A stretch of DNA of 64,000 bases from G963662655 sp963666875. Lineage in GTDB: Bacteria > Cloacimonadota > Cloacimonadia > Cloacimonadales > JAIOQZ01. The stretch lies in the NCBI GenBank assembly GCA_963666875.2, contig CAXXPU010000006.1, positions 1 through 64,000 on the forward strand, written 5' to 3'. The notes under the pieces are model-generated. The model had not been told where the DNA came from, did no database searches, and saw only the letters and a program-made list of their open reading frames with translations. Every line of letters starts with the position of its first letter. Positions within the stretch are counted from its first letter, which is position 1. The position numbers were made by a program, and so were the translations under genes. Below are positions 36,728-45,351 of the stretch, piece after piece.

Positions 36728-37405
36728 ATGAAAACGATATTGCTTATATTTCTTGTCCTTTTCTCCGCATTCCTTATGGCGGATGAGGTTGTATTCAAGA
36801 CTCCCGGCGGCGAAGTAACCGTCGAAATATCGGGCAACGCGCAAGGTGGATCCGTCTCGTCCGGCCAGATTGTGGAAAACATCGGCTATAAGCTGGAAGC
36901 GCTGGAAAAACTCTACAAGGGTAAACTCGGCAGAACCGACGACATGAAGGCAAAGAAGCTCATGGACGAGATTTTCGCCATGCTGGGAAGCCTGCCGGCC
37001 GATAACAATGTTCAGGTCACATCATCGACCAATGCGACGACCTCGAGCGTTTCGCTGAGCGTCAATATCAACGACACGATGGACGAACCGGTCGTAGCGG
37101 AAGAGCAGGAACAGGTAACCCAGGCGATGAGCGAAGCCGATTTTGGTAAGCTTTTGAGCCAGATCCGCAACGAGAGCTTCGCGGACGATCAGCTCAACGT
37201 CATTCGTGCCGCTGCCAAGCGCAACAACTTCACCGTGGATCAGACCGCGCGCGTGATCGGCGTTCTGACCTATTCGGACGACCAGATTTCCGCACTGCGC
37301 ATCATGTATCCGAAGGTCGTCGATCCGGTGAATTCACACAACATCCTCTCCGTGTTCACCTACAGCGACGACAAGGAAGAAGCGCAAAATATCATGAGCC
37401 AGTGA
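36728..37405 (+). CDS. Secreted DUF4476-domain protein
   Basis: The product has 225 residues from ATG 36728 (GGAGG upstream), with a signal peptide (MKTILLIFLVLFSAFLMA). The C-terminal 95 residues form a helical repeat that fits DUF4476 (ADFGKLLSQIRNESFADDQL, VIGVLTYSDDQISALRIMYP, ILSVFTYSDDKEEA). A low-complexity Thr/Ser/Asn linker comes before it. DUF4476 proteins are exported in Bacteroidota and relatives and have no assigned function. The gene converges on the DUF58 gene with a four-base gap. Confidence 0.85.
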   Translation: MKTILLIFLVLFSAFLMADEVVFKTPGGEVTVEISGNAQGGSVSSGQIVENIGYKLEALEKLYKGKLGRTDDMKAKKLMDEIFAMLGSLPADNNVQVTSSTNATTSSVSLSVNINDTMDEPVVAEEQEQVTQAMSEADFGKLLSQIRNESFADDQLNVIRAAAKRNNFTVDQTARVIGVLTYSDDQISALRIMYPKVVDPVNSHNILSVFTYSDDKEEAQNIMSQ

Positions 37406-37409
37406 CCCG

Positions 37410-38303
37410 TCAATGCAGCCGGCTGCGCTTGATGAGGTAGTTCATCAGGTTTTGCTCGAACGGGGTATCGGTGGTGATGGGATTGTATTCCACGCGGTAT
37501 TCGTGGCATTTCTGCTTGAGGTAGTCGGTAGCGCCGTGGAAATGCTGTAGATAGTCCTTCCTGATCTGCCAGGGAAAGACGGTGATCTTCTCGCCCGTCT
37601 CGGCATCGACGAACTGCGTTTCCTTCTTGAAATCGAATTCCTGCTCCTGTTTATCCAGAATGTGGAAGAGGATCACTTCGTGCTTCTGGTGCCGGAAGTG
37701 GCGCAGACCTTGCAGGATACTGTCGGGTTCGTCCAGAAGGTCGGAGATGAGGATGACCAGGCTGCGTTTCCTGATGCGTTCGGCGAGGTTGTGCAACGCC
37801 TGCACGGTGTTGGTGCCGCTATCGGGCTTCGTGTCGATCAATTCCTTAAAAATGATATCCAGATAGCTGCGCATGGCGCGTGGCGGGATGTATCCATCGA
37901 TCCTATCCGAGAATGTGAGCAGACCGACCGCGTCCTGCTGCGAGACCATCAGGTACGCCAGCGCGGAGGCAAGGGTCTTGGCGTAGTCGAGCTTGGTCGT
38001 CTTGCCGGAGGCGTAGCCCATCGACTTGCTGTGGTCGAGGATGATCCACGATTTCAGGTTGGTTTCTTCCTCGTAGCGTTTGATGTAGTAGCGCTCGGTC
38101 TTGGCGAAGACCTTCCAGTCGATGTTGCGGATGGGATCGCCCGGGTTGTATTGCCGGTGATCGGAGAATTCGACGCTGAAGCCGTGGTAGGGCGACTTGT
38201 GCAGACCGATCATGAAGCCTTCCACAATGTGCCTGGCTCGCAGGTTGAAGCGGTCCAGCCGCGCGATCAATTCATCCGATAAATGCTGTGATGTTCTGGT
38301 CAT
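37410..38303 (-). CDS. DUF58 family protein
   Basis: The product has 297 residues. The conserved DUF58 core is present: GLHKSPYHGFSVEFSDHRQY, NPGDPIRNIDWKVFAKTERY, YIKRYEEETNLKSWIILDHS. The fold is VWA-like with a DHSKSM motif, and a second conserved part is SLVILISDLLDEPD. Such proteins usually accompany MoxR ATPases and VWA proteins; none is adjacent here, although a MoxR gene lies in the accessory region. The molecular role is unknown. Confidence 0.93.
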   Translation of the reverse strand: MTRTSQHLSDELIARLDRFNLRARHIVEGFMIGLHKSPYHGFSVEFSDHRQYNPGDPIRNIDWKVFAKTERYYIKRYEEETNLKSWIILDHSKSMGYASGKTTKLDYAKTLASALAYLMVSQQDAVGLLTFSDRIDGYIPPRAMRSYLDIIFKELIDTKPDSGTNTVQALHNLAERIRKRSLVILISDLLDEPDSILQGLRHFRHQKHEVILFHILDKQEQEFDFKKETQFVDAETGEKITVFPWQIRKDYLQHFHGATDYLKQKCHEYRVEYNPITTDTPFEQNLMNYLIKRSRLH

Positions 38304-38445
38304 GTTTCATCCTTTGATTGGATGCTCGAATCCGCCATGGATTTGTCAAGGATGTTCTGCTCTCCGAACGCCTGTCCGGATCGAAATGATCTGTCATCGA
38401 CTCACAGTGGGATAGGCTCCGATGTCAGGCAGATTGTAATGGGTA

Positions 38446-38474
38446 GAAGAAAGGGCAGGTTCGATGACCTGCCC
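38446..38474 (-). terminator. Terminator of the secreted-protein operon
   Basis: On the minus strand GGGCAGGT pairs with ACCTGCCC across a CATCGA loop and is followed by TTTCTTC. It sits just behind the stop of the 38483-39985 gene, the last of three genes in the operon. Confidence 0.75.
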
Positions 38475-38482
38475 CGAGAAAG

Positions 38483-39985
38483 TCATTTTAGAAGCAGCAT
38501 TTTCTGCGTCAGGATACTATCGTCGGTTGCCAGTCGCGCGAAGTAGATTCCGGACGCGACAGCGCAGCCTTTATCGTTGAATCCATCCCAAGGCACCAAG
38601 TGCTTTCCGGCGTCGCGGTGTTCCGAGAGCAGATGTTTCACCTTCTCGCCGCGGATGTTGTAGATATCGAGCGTTACGTCGCCCGATTCAGGCAGCGAGA
38701 ACGATATGGTGGTTGATGGGTTGAATGGGTTCGGATACGCGCCGTGCAGTACCGTGCCGGTAACTTCCGGAAGGTCGTCGGGATCGACTCCGATATCGTC
38801 ATTCTCGAAAATGTAAGCGGCTCCGGCATAAGTTCCGAGTTCATCATCATACGGTGCAGCTACGATGATGTTTCCTCTCGATATTGCAACATCCGATCCG
38901 AAGCTGTAATCCTCTGCTGTGTTTTCAGTCGTCAATTTCTGCATCTCGACCCAGTTTGATCCATCGTAGTGGAAGACATATACCGATCCGGATTCGTCTC
39001 CGGGAGCTCCAATGACCGCATAGCTGCCAGCAATGGAGACAGAATATCCGAAGAAGTCCTCCGCTTCCCCGTCGCTGGCGGTCAGTTTCTGCTCTTCGAT
39101 CCACGTATCGCCCTCTCGACGATAGACATACGCCGCACCGGAATATTCACCGAAATCATCATCTCCGTAACCCGACACGATCGCTACATCCCCCGAGATA
39201 CATACGTCGTAGGCAAAATAATCGAATGCCCCGGGGTCGCTGGCGGTAAGCCTGACCTGCTCGACCCAGTTTGTGCTCTCGCGGTGGTAAATATACGCCG
39301 AGCCGGTACCGTATTCAAACTCAGAAGAATCGTGTGTTCCTATGATCGCGTAGTCGTCGGATATCGATACGGTGTGACCGAATCGCCTGTCCGTCTCGTC
39401 GCTTGGAATCAATATCGCATCGTCGCTCCATGTATCGCCCAGACGATGATAGATATACGCACATCCGACCACTTCAACTTGATAAAAAAACTCACTTGCT
39501 CCCACGATGGCGTTATCCCCCGAGATGTCCACGACGTGTCCGAATCCTCCAACATTCCAATCATCAATAGGATACATTTGCTGTTGTTGGTTCCAAACCC
39601 CATCGATTCCCTCGAAGATATAGGCCGAACCAACTTCTGGATAGTTATCATCGAAATACGTCGCGCCCACGATTATATCATCGTCCGAAATCGACGTCGA
39701 ACTGCCGAAGTGGGAAAATCCGTTGTCTCCTGCGACGATCTTCTGCTCCTTGTTCCAGATACCGTCGCTGTCCCGAAGGAAAATGTACGCAGCCCCAGCG
39801 TTGTAATACGAATCGTCGTCTCCGCTTGCTCCAACAATCGCGTTATCACCGGAGATCGAGACCGATGAACCGAACCACTGATATTCGTATCCATCAACGG
39901 CGAGAAGCTTCTGAACTTCTACCCATTCCGCGAACGCAGCGGTAAGTGACATCATCAGAATGACCAGACAAATCGTCTTTTTCAT
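38483..39985 (-). CDS. Secreted FG-GAP repeat protein with sorting domain
   Basis: The product has 500 residues with a signal peptide (MKKTICLVILMMSLTAAFA). About seven FG-GAP-like units of 50-60 residues follow, each with the pattern FGxxVSISGDxAIVGA and AYI[FY] (for example HFGSSTSISDDDIIVGATYF, FGYSVSIAGSYAVIGAPGD), which fold as a beta-propeller as in integrin-type proteins. The tail is the sorting domain (YPNPFNPSTTISFSL, IYNIRGEKVKHLL, ASGIYFARL, LLLK). It is probably a surface-exposed binding protein. It is the last gene of a three-gene operon and a paralogue of the 40003-41490 gene. Confidence 0.94.
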   Translation of the reverse strand: MKKTICLVILMMSLTAAFAEWVEVQKLLAVDGYEYQWFGSSVSISGDNAIVGASGDDDSYYNAGAAYIFLRDSDGIWNKEQKIVAGDNGFSHFGSSTSISDDDIIVGATYFDDNYPEVGSAYIFEGIDGVWNQQQQMYPIDDWNVGGFGHVVDISGDNAIVGASEFFYQVEVVGCAYIYHRLGDTWSDDAILIPSDETDRRFGHTVSISDDYAIIGTHDSSEFEYGTGSAYIYHRESTNWVEQVRLTASDPGAFDYFAYDVCISGDVAIVSGYGDDDFGEYSGAAYVYRREGDTWIEEQKLTASDGEAEDFFGYSVSIAGSYAVIGAPGDESGSVYVFHYDGSNWVEMQKLTTENTAEDYSFGSDVAISRGNIIVAAPYDDELGTYAGAAYIFENDDIGVDPDDLPEVTGTVLHGAYPNPFNPSTTISFSLPESGDVTLDIYNIRGEKVKHLLSEHRDAGKHLVPWDGFNDKGCAVASGIYFARLATDDSILTQKMLLLK

Positions 39986-40002
39986 GTTTTACTCCTGTGA
40001 TC

Positions 40003-41490
40003 CTATTTGAGCAGTAACAGTTTACAAGTATCTTCGCGATTTCCGGTTATCAGCCGCGCGAAGTAGATTCCCGACGCAACAGCGCCACCCTTTTCGTTGG
40101 ATCCATCCCACGGAACCAGATGTTTTCCACTGTCGCGGTGCTCGGAGAGCAGGGTTCTGACCTTCTCGCCGCGGATGTTGTAGATATCGAGTTGGACATC
40201 GCCAGGTTCCGGCAGCGAAAACGCGATGGTGGTGGATGGATTGAACGGGTTGGGGTATGCGCCGTGCAGGACGGCAGCAGTCACTTCCGGCAGATTCTCG
40301 TCATCGATACCGATTTCGTCGTTCAATACCATGTACGCCGCGCCGCCATCGGATTGACAATCACTGACTCTGTTTGCTCCGAAGATCGCGTAGCCATCCG
40401 AGAAATCGATCGAACATCCAAAGGCGTCGCGTCTGTCTGCATTCTGAGCGACAAGCTTTCCTGCCTCGATCCATGTGTCGCCCTCCCGGTGGAAGATATA
40501 AACCGCACCGGCGTATTCTTGATCTCCGTTGTCGATACGCGCCCCCACCAGCGCGTAATCACCCGAGATGCATACGGAACAACCGAAGTAGTCGAAACTG
40601 GCACCATCACTCGCGAGAAGCCTTTCCTGCTCGACCCAGCCGGATCCATCGTTGTGGAAAATGTATGCCGCGCCGGAGTAGTATCCGAGGTAGTTGCTTA
40701 AGAGGGCCCCTACGATCGCATAGCTGCCCGAGATCGAGACGGAATGCCCGAAGTAAGTTTCTGCGGTTGTGTCGCTGTTGACGATCCTCGTCTGTTCAGT
40801 CCAGTCATTGCCGTCGCGGCGATAAAAGTACACAGAACCCCTCCTGACACTGAGTTCCAGATCAAAGGGCGCTGCGATGATGGCGTAATCGTCCGAGAAG
40901 TCAACGGAGTAGCCAAAAGCGATCGATTCGTTGGAGTTTGCGGTTAGTATCGCTTGCTCGGTCCATGTATCGTCCTCGCGAAGAAATACATAAGCCGAAC
41001 CGACACCCCTCGCTCCCACTATGGCTGTATCACCTAAAATACGGACTGCGGAACCAAAGTGATTGTTGTACATTCCATCGCTTGGATTCAACATCGCCTG
41101 CTCGATCCAGTCGCCATCTACCAGATGAAACACGAATGCCGCACCCGATTCTGTTTCGGGCACGACACTTCCCGAGGCTCCCACAATGATGTAATCTCCA
41201 TCAATCGAGACATCGTCACCGAAAAAGTATGCCGTTTCACATTCGGGACTCAGCTCGATCTGTTCGGTCCACGTATATCCATTCCGGGCAAACACGTACG
41301 CCGAATATGCGTACGTATGTTGAGTATCGCCGGTACCCACTACCGCATGTTCACCCGATATGGATACGGCACTGCCGAAGCGATCGTTTTCCGACGGGTT
41401 GCTCGGAAAAATCTCCTGATAAATATACCAGTTCGCAAATACGGAAGTGAGCGAAGAAATCAGTATCATGCATAAAATCCATCGTTTCAT
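40003..41490 (-). CDS. Secreted FG-GAP repeat protein with sorting domain, paralogue
   Basis: The product has 495 residues with a signal peptide (MKRWILCMILISSLTSVFA). The FG-GAP repeats recur as in its downstream neighbour (FGHSVSISGSYAIVGA, FGCSVCISGDYALVGARID). The tail (YPNPFNPSTTIAFSLPEPGD, NREDTCKLLLLK) is nearly identical to that of the 41507-43540 gene over its last residues. It begins 17 bases after that gene and ends 18 bases before the next, so all three are one transcript. The two FG-GAP paralogues probably arose by duplication. Confidence 0.94.
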   Translation of the reverse strand: MKRWILCMILISSLTSVFANWYIYQEIFPSNPSENDRFGSAVSISGEHAVVGTGDTQHTYAYSAYVFARNGYTWTEQIELSPECETAYFFGDDVSIDGDYIIVGASGSVVPETESGAAFVFHLVDGDWIEQAMLNPSDGMYNNHFGSAVRILGDTAIVGARGVGSAYVFLREDDTWTEQAILTANSNESIAFGYSVDFSDDYAIIAAPFDLELSVRRGSVYFYRRDGNDWTEQTRIVNSDTTAETYFGHSVSISGSYAIVGALLSNYLGYYSGAAYIFHNDGSGWVEQERLLASDGASFDYFGCSVCISGDYALVGARIDNGDQEYAGAVYIFHREGDTWIEAGKLVAQNADRRDAFGCSIDFSDGYAIFGANRVSDCQSDGGAAYMVLNDEIGIDDENLPEVTAAVLHGAYPNPFNPSTTIAFSLPEPGDVQLDIYNIRGEKVRTLLSEHRDSGKHLVPWDGSNEKGGAVASGIYFARLITGNREDTCKLLLLK

Positions 41491-41506
41491 GGTTTCCCCT
41501 GTGTTA

Positions 41507-43540
41507 CTATTTGAGCAGTAACAGTTTACAAGTATCTTCGCGATTTCCGGTTATCAGTCGCGCGAAGTAGATTCCCGACGCGACAGCGCTGCCTTTATCG
41601 TTGGAACCATCCCACGGAAGCAGATGATTTCCGCTGTCACGGTGTTCCGAGAGCAGGGATTTCACCTTCTCGCCGCGGATGTTGTAGATATCGAGCGTTA
41701 CGTCGCCCGATTCCGGCAGCGAGAACGCGATGGTGGTCGATGGATTGAAGGGATTCGGATAGACCGACATCTCCCCCGTCTCGACCGGTGGCGCCGTGTT
41801 CGGATCGACATCGTAGTAGTCGTAGGTATTCAGCGTCACGACTGTACTTTCCAGATAGATGTCGTCGTATTCGGCAGCGATCTTGATATTGTAATCGGTC
41901 TCTTCGGCGAGGTTCTCGAGCAGAAAGCTTTCGGCGTTCACGTCCAGATCGTAAGTCATCCATTGATCGTGTTCATTCTGCTTGAAACAGATGTACAGGT
42001 TGTCGGCAATATTGCCGGTATAGAAATTCACGCGGATCGACTGCCCGTCTTGCTGTGCCTGTGTGTTCATAATCACAGGAATCGCCGGTTCGTCTTCGAA
42101 CATCGACAGGTCGAAATCACTCTCGTAGAACGCTGCAAGATTGTTGTGGATTCCGATCAGACCCTCTTCCGAATCTGCCATGAAGAGCGCCACGAAGAAA
42201 TCGCGAGTCTCACCGGGTTCGAGGTTGAAGCTGTTTTCGGTCGGGTCGTCGAATCCCTGTTGATCGCCGAAAACACTGTACATGAAACGTGTATCTCTAG
42301 GATCGTTGAATTGGTATTCGGGATCGTCAATGAGAGAAGTGTAGTAATCCATTTCCGGATTTCGTCCTGTTTGCAGCCAGTATTTTTCATTGGCGGTCGC
42401 GGCGTAAGGTGTCAGATCTCTCGGATCTTTGTCTTCTGGCCCATCGCCGCATTCCCACGTCCAGCAATCATGATTGTGGTTATCTTCGCCCAGCGTCATG
42501 ACTGCGATATACCCGGGAGTCTCTCCATCATCGAAATCCGCATCGTAGGAACACGCGAATTCGTAATCCTCTGAACACATATACGTACTAACGTCATCGT
42601 CGTTGCCTTCGTCACCACTGTCGAGCGGCTTGATGTCGGCGTCGAGATAGTAGCTCAGCGCGTAGTCGTAGATAGTGTTCGCGCCGACGTTCGTGATCTT
42701 GAAATGCAGAATGACCGCATCGGCGAGGCTGAGGTTGTTCCAGGCATAAACTCGCTGCTCGACAGCGATTCCAAGAGGAAAATGATCATTATGGGATATG
42801 TAGCTTCCCCAATCCCGATCCACATCGGTTCCGAACGGGCTTATATCGTAACAATAGCCGATACCGGTCTCCAGTCCGGGATATCCCCCATCTTCGTCAA
42901 GCTGACCATCCGCATCGTCATCGTACGGAATACTGAAGCAATAGTTGCCATCCGGATCGGGATATACGAAAGCCCTTCCGGGTGAGTCTTCATCGATCAA
43001 TCCGTCTGCGTCGTCGTCGTGAATGTAGCGGTTCAGATACGCCATGGTCAATACGTCGGACGCATTGTATTCCTGATAAAGTTCACCGAGCAAGCTCTCC
43101 TCGACAGGATTGTATGCTGGAAGCAGTTCCATAATATCGCTGTCGCCGTCGCATCCTTCCGATGTCAGTGTGTCGATGACAAAGGGCAGGCCGGAGTACC
43201 ACAGCGGATCGTCTTCCGTGACGTAGTCGCTCTCATCTTCTGGCGGCCAGTGCAGCCAATAGAGGATTTCACCTTCTTCGTTCGTCCGGTGGACCTTCCC
43301 GCCGAACCACAACGACCCCTTGTAGAGGTAATTGACACCCGATCCACGGGGCCATTCCAGCGACGGAATATCATCGTCTGCTTCTCCAACGATGCCGTAG
43401 TTTGTCAGGCGAAGTGCAATATTGCCGAAGCGAGTGTTATGTCCCGCATCAAGCATACGATTCGAATCTGGTGACATCGTAGCGCATACGGCTGTGCTGT
43501 ATATCACAAGAAATGCAATGCTCAAGATGGCTGTCTTCAT
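41507..43540 (-). CDS. Secreted protein with Asp-rich calcium-type loops and sorting domain
   Basis: The product has 677 residues with a signal peptide (MKTAILSIAFLVIYSTAVCA). The body has two DxDxDG-type loops (HDDDADGLIDEDSPGR near 170, YDDDADGQLDEDGG near 210) that resemble calcium-binding dockerin or thrombospondin-type-3 loops. Later come YYLDADIKPLDSGDEGNDDD and a fibronectin-like part (about 510-590). The sorting domain ends it (YPNPFNPSTTIAFSLPESGD, LLLK). It is the first gene of a three-gene operon, with a promoter candidate at 43642-43671. Function is not known beyond export. Confidence 0.93.
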   Translation of the reverse strand: MKTAILSIAFLVIYSTAVCATMSPDSNRMLDAGHNTRFGNIALRLTNYGIVGEADDDIPSLEWPRGSGVNYLYKGSLWFGGKVHRTNEEGEILYWLHWPPEDESDYVTEDDPLWYSGLPFVIDTLTSEGCDGDSDIMELLPAYNPVEESLLGELYQEYNASDVLTMAYLNRYIHDDDADGLIDEDSPGRAFVYPDPDGNYCFSIPYDDDADGQLDEDGGYPGLETGIGYCYDISPFGTDVDRDWGSYISHNDHFPLGIAVEQRVYAWNNLSLADAVILHFKITNVGANTIYDYALSYYLDADIKPLDSGDEGNDDDVSTYMCSEDYEFACSYDADFDDGETPGYIAVMTLGEDNHNHDCWTWECGDGPEDKDPRDLTPYAATANEKYWLQTGRNPEMDYYTSLIDDPEYQFNDPRDTRFMYSVFGDQQGFDDPTENSFNLEPGETRDFFVALFMADSEEGLIGIHNNLAAFYESDFDLSMFEDEPAIPVIMNTQAQQDGQSIRVNFYTGNIADNLYICFKQNEHDQWMTYDLDVNAESFLLENLAEETDYNIKIAAEYDDIYLESTVVTLNTYDYYDVDPNTAPPVETGEMSVYPNPFNPSTTIAFSLPESGDVTLDIYNIRGEKVKSLLSEHRDSGNHLLPWDGSNDKGSAVASGIYFARLITGNREDTCKLLLLK

Positions 43541-43641
43541 GATTTCTCCCTCCCTGATTTAGAACACAGTTTTCCTGTATTCGAATTAGTTGATGTGCTT
43601 TGCCCTCACTCCTATTTCAGCTTGAGTAATGATTCGATGGA

Positions 43642-43671
43642 ATTATACCGCATTCATGATAAAATTGTAAA
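43642..43671 (-). promoter_or_regulatory. Sigma-70-type promoter of the three-gene secreted operon
   Basis: On the minus strand TTTACA (43671-43666) and TATAAT (43647-43642) are separated by 18 bases, close to consensus, and lie about 100 bases upstream of the start at 43540. This is the clearest -35/-10 pair in the window. Confidence 0.6.
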
Positions 43672-43744
43672 GTAAAAAAATATAGATATGATAAAAAACA
43701 TGGAGGAAGTGGTTCGTCTTTCTCCATACAAAGGATGATTCAGA

Positions 43745-43860
43745 TTATTTCAGAACCAATATCTTGCAGGTATGTGTCCTGCCAACGGATTCAGTTTTAT
43801 TATATAGATTTCGGACGCAACCCACCGGATATTCCGATTCGTAGGCGTTGACGACACGTT
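43745..43860 (-). pseudogene. Remnant of a sorting-domain gene (3' end only)
   Basis: In the 577-base gap 43541-44117 the minus strand encodes, across one frame break, ASEIYIIKL and then ESVGRTHTCKILVLK before a stop at 43745-43747. This matches the SGIY-KL...LLLK end of the sorting domain in the neighbouring genes. The upstream body is gone. It is a decayed relic of another secreted paralogue. The rest of the gap holds a promoter (43642-43671) and the short open frame at 43909-44055. Confidence 0.5.
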
Positions 43861-43908
43861 CTATCATGAGGATTTCCAGCTCGCACACAATCAATCGGAA
43901 GACCCAAG

Positions 43909-44055
43909 ATGCTGAATCTGCTGGGTGTGGTCGTGGTAAAGAATCCCATCGTTTCGCCGGATACCCGCAGGCTGGTAAGATTTACCGGCTGGGATTTGCG
44001 TGAGCGCTACAGGGGGCGTAATATTCCATTTGATCGATTTGTTATTCGGGATTGA
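43909..44055 (+). pseudogene. Short open frame, possible gene remnant
   Basis: A 48-codon frame with a protein-like tail (DTRRLVRFTGWDLRERYRG, NIPFDRFVIRD) ends just before the TPR gene. No ribosome site precedes the ATG and no family is recognised. Since it borders a sorting-domain remnant, it may be the end of a lost gene, but chance is also possible. Confidence 0.2.
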
Positions 44056-44117
44056 AAACACAATGCAGGCTGAAGAAAAAACATTGCCGAAAAAAGTCTG
44101 CCTTCAAGAATAGGATC

Positions 44118-44762
44118 ATGCTGGAATATTGGAAATCGTTCGTGAAAAATTACCGGCTCAGCCGGGGTCGCAGGCTCTTGATGAAGGGCAATGCGAAAAA
44201 AGCGCTGGAGTATTTCGAGAAGGTCGTCCTGGAGGATGCAACCGAGGGAAGTCTCTTCATGATGGCGCTGGCGCTGGTGGCGTTGAACTGCTACAAGGAA
44301 GCCGAGAAGCATCTGGAGACGGTCTATGCCACGTACGATCGAAACGAGCTGGTGTTGCTCTCGTACGCCGAGTGCCTGACCATGTTGCGTAAATGGGATT
44401 CCGCCGAGGTGGTCTTCGCGCAGCTCGCCAGGCTTCAGCCGAATTACCAGCGGTACAAGGAATACCTCGACATGATCCGGGACGCGGTGAAGCGCGACCG
44501 GTTTGTGATATCGAGGGAATTTTACGCCAAGGCGCAGCTCGATGTCGAGGAAAAACAGTACGAAAAAGCGCTCGAAAACCTGAAGAAATCGCACGAAATC
44601 AATCCGGATAACGCCACGGTGATCAACAACATCGGTTCGGTCATGCTTCTGATGGGGCAACCGGCGAGTCAGGCGATCGAGTGGTTTGAAAGGGCTCTTG
44701 CGCTCGAGCCGGACAATCCGCGTTTTCAAGAGAACCTGAAGCACCTGAAACGCAAGCGCTGA
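44118..44762 (+). CDS. TPR protein
   Basis: The product has 214 residues starting at ATG 44118 (AGGA six bases upstream); a longer TTG start at 44052 is possible. Tetratricopeptide units are visible (GNAKKALEYFEKVVLEDATE near 30, YAKAQLDVEEKQYEKALENL near 135, NIGSVMLLMGQPASQAIEWF near 175). There is no signal peptide. It precedes a lytic transglycosylase by seven bases and then flhB-flhA, so it may serve in assembly of the export apparatus or cell-wall insertion. This is inferred from context. Confidence 0.88.
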   Translation: MLEYWKSFVKNYRLSRGRRLLMKGNAKKALEYFEKVVLEDATEGSLFMMALALVALNCYKEAEKHLETVYATYDRNELVLLSYAECLTMLRKWDSAEVVFAQLARLQPNYQRYKEYLDMIRDAVKRDRFVISREFYAKAQLDVEEKQYEKALENLKKSHEINPDNATVINNIGSVMLLMGQPASQAIEWFERALALEPDNPRFQENLKHLKRKR

Positions 44763-44769
44763 TCCGCGT

Positions 44770-45255
44770 ATGAAACGTCCGTTTGCCAGATTTGTCCTGG
44801 TTCTTCTACTCATTATCATCCTGATCGTCAACCCTCTTTCAACCAGACTGATGACGCTGGGCTTCGCGTTCCTCTACAAGTTGCAACCGGCATACTTCTA
44901 CCGGCTGATCAGCGCCGAGAGTTCGTTCTTCTTCTGGGCACACTCACACAAGGATGCCATCGGACTCGGCCAGATAAAGGAAGAAACTGCCCGGTATATG
45001 TTTCCGGGTTTCCCGCGATTCCTGCTCTGGTTCCCACCCTCGAACCTCCAAATCTCCGCCAAGTACATGCGCTACCTTCTGAAACGCTATAACAACAACT
45101 GGTGTATAGCGTTAGCGGCATATAACTGGGGTGAAACCAATGTGGATAGACGGATCGCAACGAGTGGCATAACCATCGATAAAACAAAAGATTACAGATA
45201 CTTGTTCGCGGATATCCCCGAAACCAGAAATTTCCTCAATCGTATCCTTAAATAA
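44770..45255 (+). CDS. Membrane-anchored lytic transglycosylase (SLT type)
   Basis: The product has 161 residues. An N-terminal membrane anchor (FVLVLLLIIILIVNPL) is followed by a compact SLT domain with catalytic E50 (ISAESSFFF), the motif AIGLGQI (63-69) and LAAYNWGETNV near 114. It cuts the peptidoglycan glycan strand in the periplasm. Being just upstream of flhB and flhA, it could open the wall for the export apparatus, a common arrangement. It forms a unit with the TPR gene before it. Confidence 0.92.
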   Translation: MKRPFARFVLVLLLIIILIVNPLSTRLMTLGFAFLYKLQPAYFYRLISAESSFFFWAHSHKDAIGLGQIKEETARYMFPGFPRFLLWFPPSNLQISAKYMRYLLKRYNNNWCIALAAYNWGETNVDRRIATSGITIDKTKDYRYLFADIPETRNFLNRILK

Positions 45256-45351
45256 GCTTCCGGACGAATGGTCTGAGAATTGCATCTAAATCTGAAAAAT
45301 CTTCTGAATGGAAGAGGTAACGGTCTGATTGACCGTGTGTAAGGATCTATC

